A stretch of DNA of 64,000 nt from Chitinibacter sp046530675 (GTDB lineage Bacteria > Pseudomonadota > Gammaproteobacteria > Burkholderiales > Chitinibacteraceae), in the NCBI RefSeq assembly GCF_046530675.1, contig NZ_CP172558.1, positions 186,001 to 250,000 of the forward strand, given 5' to 3'. The position numbers and the translations under genes are program-made. The notes below the pieces were generated by a model. That model was given only the letters and a program-made list of their open reading frames with translations, was not told the origin of the DNA and ran no database searches. Shown here one piece after another: positions 59,379 through 64,000 of this stretch; within the stretch, counting starts at the first letter, position 1, and the number at the start of each line of letters is the position of its first letter.

Positions 59379-60089
59379 GTGAATACAGAAAACTATACTT
59401 TGCAGCCACTCGGCCATATTGCCACGCCGTTTGCCGATAAATTCGGCATTCCGCGTCAGCCTCGGCTCGCGCCGCACGCGATTGGTACGCTCAAACTATT
59501 ACCGCCTTATAACCGCATCGAAAGCGTGCGCGGGCTGAGTGAATTTTCACACGTCTGGCTTAGTTTCATTTTTCACGAAGTCGCAGGACAATGGTCGCCG
59601 ACTGTTCGCCCGCCGCGTCTGGGGGGCAATGCCAAGGTCGGCGTTTTTGCCAGCCGCAGCCCATTCCGCCCCAATTCGCTCGGACTGTCGCTGGTTGAGC
59701 TGCTCGACGTGGATACCCGCGATGGCGTGACGCTGCGTTTTGCCGGCGTCGATCTCGTTGACGGTACACCGATTGTCGACATCAAACCGTATATTCCCTT
59801 CGTAGAAAGTCTGCCCGGCGCGCACGGCGGTTTTGTTTCCGGTGCGCCAGAACAACTGACGGTGGTGTTTTCCGAGCCGGCCGAACAGCAAATCAGCACT
59901 GCTCCCGAAGCTCATTTACGCGAGCTCATTACCGAGGTATTGGCTCAGGACCCAAGGCCTGCTTATGCTAGCGACGTATACCGTATCTATGGTATGCGAC
60001 TGTATCGCTATGACGTGAAATGGCGCTGCGACGGGCAAACCGCTTTTGTTGAATCACTCGACCTCATTGAACGGGTAGCATCAGAATGA
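59379..60089 (+). CDS. trmO: tRNA (N6-threonylcarbamoyladenosine37-N6)-methyltransferase TrmO
   Basis: SAM-dependent enzyme that methylates t6A37 in some tRNAs. From GTG 59379 it is 236 residues: PLGHIATPFADKFGIPRQPRLAPHAIGTLKLLPPY, GLSEFSHVWLSFIFHE, GVFASRSPFRPNSLGLSLVELL and DIKPYIPFVESL are the TsaA/TrmO beta-barrel blocks. It is downstream of the MITE-like element. It overlaps the patatin gene start by 4 nt. A 49-bp repeat match (59935-59983) lies near its 3' end. Confidence 0.9.
   Translation: MNTENYTLQPLGHIATPFADKFGIPRQPRLAPHAIGTLKLLPPYNRIESVRGLSEFSHVWLSFIFHEVAGQWSPTVRPPRLGGNAKVGVFASRSPFRPNSLGLSLVELLDVDTRDGVTLRFAGVDLVDGTPIVDIKPYIPFVESLPGAHGGFVSGAPEQLTVVFSEPAEQQISTAPEAHLRELITEVLAQDPRPAYASDVYRIYGMRLYRYDVKWRCDGQTAFVESLDLIERVASE
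59935..59983. repeat. 49-bp bipartite inverted repeat, degenerate copy in trmO
   Basis: AGGTAT (59935-59940) and ATACCG (59978-59983) at the standard spacing; the outermost pair is A/G, so this one is among the weaker copies. Confidence 0.4.
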
Positions 60090-60973
60090 CCATGAACTAT
60101 TTTCGCCATGCGGCGCTACTGATCAGCGCCATCACCCTCGCCGCCTGCAGCACCAGCCCGACGGCCTCGACAACGCCAGTCGCACCGGTCAAAACCCCAC
60201 CGCCAGCGCGGATTGGCCTGGCGCTCGGCGGCGGCGCAGCCAAGGGTTTTGCGCATATCGGCGTCATCAAGATGCTCGAAGCCAACGGCATCAAGGTCGA
60301 TGTCGTCGCCGGCACCAGCGCGGGCAGCGTCGTCGGCAGCCTGTACGCCAGCGGCATGGACGCGTTTGCGCTGCAGGAAAAAGCCTTCGCACTCGACGAG
60401 AGCCAGATTCGCGATCTGAATCTGCTCGGCGGCGGTCTGGTCAAAGGGCAAAAACTGCAGGATTACGTCAATCAGCTCGTCGGCAACCGTCCGTTTGAAA
60501 AACTCGCCAAACCGTTTGCCGCAGTCGCGACCGACCTCGACAACGGTGATCGCGTCGTTTTTCGTCGCGGCAACGTCGGTCAGGCGGTGCGTGCGTCGAG
60601 CAGCATTCCGGGGATTTTTATGCCGACTGTGATTGCCAATCGCAAATACGTCGACGGCGGCGTTGTCAGCCCGGTGCCGGTCGATGCGGCGCGCGAGCTC
60701 GGCGCCAATTTCGTCATCGCCGTCGATATTTCGGCCAAAGCAAGCGGCAAATCATCAACCAGCACACTGGGCATGATGAATCAGGCCATCGTCATCATGG
60801 GGCAGAAACTGGGAGCACAAGAACTCGCCCGCGCCGATGTCGTGATTACCCCCAAAGTCGGCAAAATCGGCGCCGCCGATTTCGACCAGAAAAACGTCGC
60901 AATTCTCGAAGGCGAAAAAGCCGCGCTGGCCGCATTGCCGATGATTCGCAAGAAACTGGCAGAAAGGAAATAA
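60086..60973 (+). CDS. Patatin-like phospholipase lipoprotein
   Basis: 295 residues. The signal ends in a lipobox (ISAITLAAC, Cys 21), so it is membrane-tethered. The catalytic domain has the oxyanion loop GGGAAKG (48-54), nucleophile GTSAG (76-80) and the Asp of the dyad in YVDGGVVSPVP. It is of the RssA type but exported. The substrate, probably phospholipid or lysophospholipid of the envelope, is inferred. Translation is coupled to trmO. The stop TAA directly abuts the repeat at 60974. Confidence 0.88.
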   Translation: MTMNYFRHAALLISAITLAACSTSPTASTTPVAPVKTPPPARIGLALGGGAAKGFAHIGVIKMLEANGIKVDVVAGTSAGSVVGSLYASGMDAFALQEKAFALDESQIRDLNLLGGGLVKGQKLQDYVNQLVGNRPFEKLAKPFAAVATDLDNGDRVVFRRGNVGQAVRASSSIPGIFMPTVIANRKYVDGGVVSPVPVDAARELGANFVIAVDISAKASGKSSTSTLGMMNQAIVIMGQKLGAQELARADVVITPKVGKIGAADFDQKNVAILEGEKAALAALPMIRKKLAERK

Positions 60974-61022
60974 GGGTATATGACGCTAGAACAATCAAAA
61001 TCTAACTCAGAGAGCGATACCC
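60974..61022. repeat. 49-bp bipartite inverted repeat, perfect arms, at the yaiI start
   Basis: GGGTAT (60974-60979) and ATACCC (61017-61022). It starts immediately after the patatin stop codon. The yaiI ATG (60980-60982) directly follows the left arm, whose GGG may serve in the ribosome site. Confidence 0.85.
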
Positions 61023-61477
61023 GCCTCCCCCATATCTGGGTCGACGCCGATGCCTGTCCGGTCGTGATCAAGGAAATTCTGTTTCGCGCTGCCGAGCGAT
61101 TGCAACTGCCTACGGTGCTGGTCGCCAATCAGTTACTGCGCGTTCCGCCGTCCAAAGTCATCCGCGCCGTGCAGGTATCGCATGGTTTTGACGAGGCCGA
61201 TCACTGGATCGTCGAGCAGGCTCAGCCGGGCGATCTGGTCATCACCGCCGACATTCCGCTGGCGGCGCGTACCGTAGAAAAAGGCGTCGCCGCACTCAAT
61301 CCGCGCGGTGAGTTTTACAGCCTCGAAAATATCCGCGAACGCCTGAATATGCGCGACTTTATGGAAGAGCTGCGCAGCAGCGGCCAAGTATCGGGCGGGC
61401 CTGCGCCGTTCAACCAATCCGACCGTCAGGCATTCGGCAAATCGCTCGACCGATTTTTAGCCAAAATCAAACGCTAA
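60980..61477 (+). CDS. yaiI: YaiI/YqxD family protein (DUF188)
   Basis: 165 residues with the NYN-like opening IWVDADACPVVIKEILFRAAERL and the later DLVITADIPLAARTVEKG block. A polar tail ends KSLDRFLAKIKR. The fold is related to PIN/NYN nucleases, but activity is unproven. The first 14 residues (MTLEQSKSNSESD) are encoded within the 49-bp repeat and are not conserved in the family. An alternative start after it cannot be excluded. Confidence 0.88.
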   Translation: MTLEQSKSNSESDTRLPHIWVDADACPVVIKEILFRAAERLQLPTVLVANQLLRVPPSKVIRAVQVSHGFDEADHWIVEQAQPGDLVITADIPLAARTVEKGVAALNPRGEFYSLENIRERLNMRDFMEELRSSGQVSGGPAPFNQSDRQAFGKSLDRFLAKIKR

Positions 61478-61608
61478 CCTGATTAGGTAGCTATCTCAGC
61501 TTCAACCGTAGGGTCGACTTTAGTCGACGAATTTGCTTGGCTAGTCGACTAAAGTCGACCCTACAACAAGCTGTTTAAGTCGCAAGCTGAGTTGAGTACC
61601 TAATCAGG
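61478..61608. repeat. REP/BIME-like nested palindrome, GTCGAC type
   Basis: Outer arms CCTGATTAGGTA (61478-61489) and TACCTAATCAGG (61597-61608). Middle arms CTCAGCTT and AAGCTGAG. Inner arms of 21 bp, GTAGGGTCGACTTTAGTCG (61508 on) and its exact complement ending 61564. All three nest, giving one long hairpin directly after the yaiI stop. Confidence 0.85.
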
Positions 61609-61634
61609 AACGCTAAAGACGGCAAAAGTCTTTC

Positions 61635-61704
61635 ACCACAGAGACACAGAGGCACGGAGAAAACCGAAGCCTCCTTGCTTTATGTGTCTCTGTGCCTCTG
61701 TGGT
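61635..61704. repeat. CACAGAG-type imperfect inverted repeat
   Basis: ACCACAGAGACACAGAGGCAC (61635 on) is mirrored with two differences by TGTGTCTCTGTGCCTCTG (61683 on) and TGGT. A similar GCAGAGGCGCA...TGCGCCTCTG pair lies at 46.9 kb. No gene is seen in 61609-61795; the recG promoter must lie here. Confidence 0.6.
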
Positions 61705-61795
61705 TCAAACAGGTTTTGTGACCGGCTCATTGCCTCGCCCGCCATTTGCCGCTACAGTGCCAAACATTACAGAACGATTGTTCCACAGCACGAAA

Positions 61796-63817
61796 ATGGA
61801 CTTCGCCAAACTCCCCGCGCCGCTACAGCAACGCCTCGCCAAAATCGGCATTTCGCGACCACTGGATCTGGTCTTGCACCTGCCTATGCGTTACGAAGAC
61901 GAAACGCATTTGTACGCGATCGCCGATGCGCCGTTGGGTTCTGGCGTGCTGATTGAAGGCGAAGTTTTATCGTGCGAAGTGAACTACAAGCCGCGCAAAC
62001 AGCTGGTCGCGCGCGTCAAGGACGCCAGCGGCTCGGTGATGGTGCGGCTGCTTAATTTCTATCCGAGTCAGGCGCAGCAATTGGCCGTCGGCAAACGCGT
62101 TCGGCTGTACGGCGAAATCCGCCGTGGCTATTTCGGCCCGGAAATGGTGCACCCGAAAATCCGCGTCGGCGGTGAAGTCAGCCTGCAAGAAGCACTGAGC
62201 CCGGTTTATCCGACCACAGCCGGGTTGTCGCAAGGTCAGCTCGCAACCTTGATTGCCAAGGCACTCAAAGCCGAGCCGCAGCCCGACACGCTGCCAGCGT
62301 CTTTGCTTGATGAAATCAATCTTCCCGACTTTGCGAACAGCGTAAAACTGCTGCACAACCCGACTCCCGAAATTCCGCAGATTTTGCTGACTGCCCGAAC
62401 TCACCCGGCTTGGCAGCGTTTGAAGTTTGACGAACTACTCGCGCAGCAATTGTCACTACGCCTCGCACGCGCGGTGCGGCGCGAACGCACTGCGCCAAAA
62501 ATTGCACCGGAAGGCCGATTGGCCGCGCAACTCGTTGGCGGCCTGCCTTTTGGCCTGACTGGCGCGCAAAAGCGGGTCTTGCTCGAAATTACCCACGATC
62601 TGAAGCAAAAACACCCGATGCAGCGCTTGCTGCAAGGCGACGTTGGCGCAGGTAAAACCATCGTTGCGGCGGTGGCCGCCTGCCACGCGATTGAAGCTGG
62701 TTTTCAGGTCGCGATGCTCGCACCGACCGAGATTCTGGCCGAGCAGCATTATCAGAAACTCACTCAATGGCTGACGCCGCTGGGCATCAAGGTCATCTGG
62801 CTGGCGGGCAGCTTAAAGAGCAAAGAAAAACGCGAAGCGCTCGCCGCAGCAGCCGACGGCAGCGCACAGCTATTGGTCGGCACGCACGCGATTTTTCAGG
62901 CCAGCGTTGAGCTCAAAAATCTGGGGCTGGCGATTGTCGATGAACAGCATCGCTTTGGTGTTGCGCAACGGCTGGCCCTGCGCGAAAAAGGCGGCAGCCC
63001 GCATCAGTTGATGATGTCGGCGACGCCGATTCCGCGCACGCTGGCGATGAGTTTTTACGCCGATCTGGACGTCAGCGTGATCGACGAATTGCCGCCGGGC
63101 CGCACGCCGATTGTCACCAAACTGATTTCGGACGCGCGGCGCGACGAAATTATCGAGCGCATCGCAGCCAAGGTGCAGGAAGGTCGGCAGGTATATTGGG
63201 TGTGCCCGCTGATCGAGGAGTCGGAAACGCTGCAATTGCAAACCGCGGTCGATACACATGCGCAACTATCGGAAGAACTGGAAGGAATCAGCGTTGGACT
63301 CTTGCATGGCCGAATGAAAGCCGATGAAAAAGCCGCGACAATGGCGGCGTTTTCACGCAACGAAATTCAGGTCTTGGTCGCAACAACGGTAATCGAAGTC
63401 GGTGTCGATGTGCCGAACGCCAGCCTGATGGTGATCGAGCACGCCGAGCGCATGGGCTTGTCGCAATTACACCAGTTGCGCGGCCGCGTGGGGCGTGGCG
63501 CGCATGCGAGCTTGTGCATTTTGCTCTACACCGGCCCGCTCGGCGACACCGCCAAAGCGCGGCTCAAGGTCATTTACGAGCACACCGATGGCTTTGAAAT
63601 TGCGCGGCAAGATTTGCAGATTCGCGGCCCCGGCGAGCTGGCGGGCGTCAAGCAATCGGGCGTGCCGATGCTGCGCTTTGCCGATCTGGAAGCCGACGCC
63701 GACTTGCTCGAAATCGCGCGCGAAACCGCGGAGCAAATTCTGGCGCACAATCCGCAACTGGCGCTGCCGCACCTGGATCGCTGGCTACCGGGGCGCGAAG
63801 CCCTTCTAAAGGTTTGA
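61796..63817 (+). CDS. recG: ATP-dependent DNA helicase RecG
   Basis: Remodels stalled forks and branched DNA. From ATG 61796 it is 673 residues: wedge/OB domain (GVLIEGEVLSCEVNYKPRKQLVARVKDASGSVMVRLLNFY), Walker A LLQGDVGAGKTIVA, DEQHRFGV box, MSATPIPRTL and the C-terminal TRG motif region (LRGRVGRGAHASLCIL). The reading frame is open upstream into the repeat at 61635, but that part is not RecG-like. Confidence 0.96.
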   Translation: MDFAKLPAPLQQRLAKIGISRPLDLVLHLPMRYEDETHLYAIADAPLGSGVLIEGEVLSCEVNYKPRKQLVARVKDASGSVMVRLLNFYPSQAQQLAVGKRVRLYGEIRRGYFGPEMVHPKIRVGGEVSLQEALSPVYPTTAGLSQGQLATLIAKALKAEPQPDTLPASLLDEINLPDFANSVKLLHNPTPEIPQILLTARTHPAWQRLKFDELLAQQLSLRLARAVRRERTAPKIAPEGRLAAQLVGGLPFGLTGAQKRVLLEITHDLKQKHPMQRLLQGDVGAGKTIVAAVAACHAIEAGFQVAMLAPTEILAEQHYQKLTQWLTPLGIKVIWLAGSLKSKEKREALAAAADGSAQLLVGTHAIFQASVELKNLGLAIVDEQHRFGVAQRLALREKGGSPHQLMMSATPIPRTLAMSFYADLDVSVIDELPPGRTPIVTKLISDARRDEIIERIAAKVQEGRQVYWVCPLIEESETLQLQTAVDTHAQLSEELEGISVGLLHGRMKADEKAATMAAFSRNEIQVLVATTVIEVGVDVPNASLMVIEHAERMGLSQLHQLRGRVGRGAHASLCILLYTGPLGDTAKARLKVIYEHTDGFEIARQDLQIRGPGELAGVKQSGVPMLRFADLEADADLLEIARETAEQILAHNPQLALPHLDRWLPGREALLKV

Positions 63818-63869
63818 TTACAATCCATTTTAACCTACAGTAACAGCTCCAACTCCATGGAGATGCGCG

Positions 63870-64000
63870 GTGAAAATAGGGCGCTTTGCACTGGGTCTTT
63901 TATGCTGGGCACACATGGCGCACAGCAATGAGCCGGTTTTGCGGGTCGGGCTCGATGCCAGCTGGGTCGCCCCCCATGTCATTTATCAGGGCGAACAGCC
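63870..64000 (+). CDS. Exported protein, partial (5' end only)
   Basis: Starts at GTG 63870, with GGAG 7 nt upstream. It reads MKIGRFALGLLCWAHMAHS, a Sec signal, then NEPVLRVGLDASWVAPHVIYQG before the window ends. The LRVGLDASWVAP opening resembles periplasmic solute-binding or sensor domains of the family-3 binding-protein type. With 43 residues only, that is a guess. Confidence 0.55.
   Translation, partial: MKIGRFALGLLCWAHMAHSNEPVLRVGLDASWVAPHVIYQGEQ

Noticed and set aside
1..64000. CRISPR arrays, prophage, insertion sequences
   Set aside because: I saw no regularly spaced direct repeats, no transposase, integrase or phage structural gene anywhere in the window.

Overview
The window looks like a piece of a betaproteobacterial chromosome, most likely order Neisseriales (Chitinibacteraceae/Chromobacteriaceae type). 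This is inferred from gene content and order: rplM-rpsI-argC-bactofilin-erpA, xseA / exbB-exbD-lpxK-Trm112-kdsB-adk, cinA-orn-M48-rsgA-relA, a che cluster fused to flrC-fliEFGHIJ, plus Coq7 and a full lipid A/Kdo gene set. It is ordinary housekeeping DNA. I see no prophage, insertion sequence, CRISPR array or defence island, and the last gene is cut by the window end.

Layout. 1-2.1 kb: a hairpin repeat, a MoeB/ThiF-type E1 enzyme, a decayed gluconate permease tail and an orphan CheZ-like protein. 2.1-6.6 kb (minus): Sfp-type PPTase, erpA, bactofilin plus its membrane partner, argC, rpsI-rplM. 6.6-11 kb: an OsmC protein, a stand-alone four-helix sensor, cytochrome b561, a formate/nitrite channel and an OFA-type MFS carrier. 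11-21 kb: coq7, two cyclophilins, lpxH, a GntR regulator, pncC/cinA, orn, an M48 protease, rsgA, DUF2062 and relA. 21-25 kb: an amino-acid-type dCache chemoreceptor, pyk and tRNA-Arg(CCU). 25-40.4 kb (minus): one chemotaxis/flagellar block, cheY-A-W-mcp-R-D-B followed by flrC and fliE-F-G-H-I-J. 40.5-49.3 kb: a GST, yebC, adk-kdsB-Trm112-lpxK, exbD-exbB and xseA. 49.5-64 kb: purB, a DUF945 protein, a GIY-YIG-like protein, mnmA-nudJ, a structured leader driving a 47-residue protein, a TPR protein, argJ, trmO, a patatin lipoprotein, yaiI, recG and the start of an exported protein.

The genes fit a motile, respiring Gram-negative. The che/fli block makes the switch, export ATPase and signalling array. 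The 727-residue receptor ends in a CheR/CheB docking pentapeptide next to cheR, cheD and cheB. Three further chemosensory proteins lie elsewhere: the dCache receptor, the truncated 4HB sensor and the CheZ-like protein. lpxH, lpxK, kdsB and ExbBD serve the outer membrane.

The most unusual thing is not a gene. A bipartite inverted repeat, GGGTAT - 37 bp - ATACCC (49 bp overall), recurs across the window at a fixed spacing with variable interior sequence. Six copies have perfect arms, one more is 48 bp, and several degenerate copies lie inside conserved coding sequences. Four copies start 0-2 nt after a stop codon and two have their right arm built into an intrinsic terminator. I do not recognise this family.
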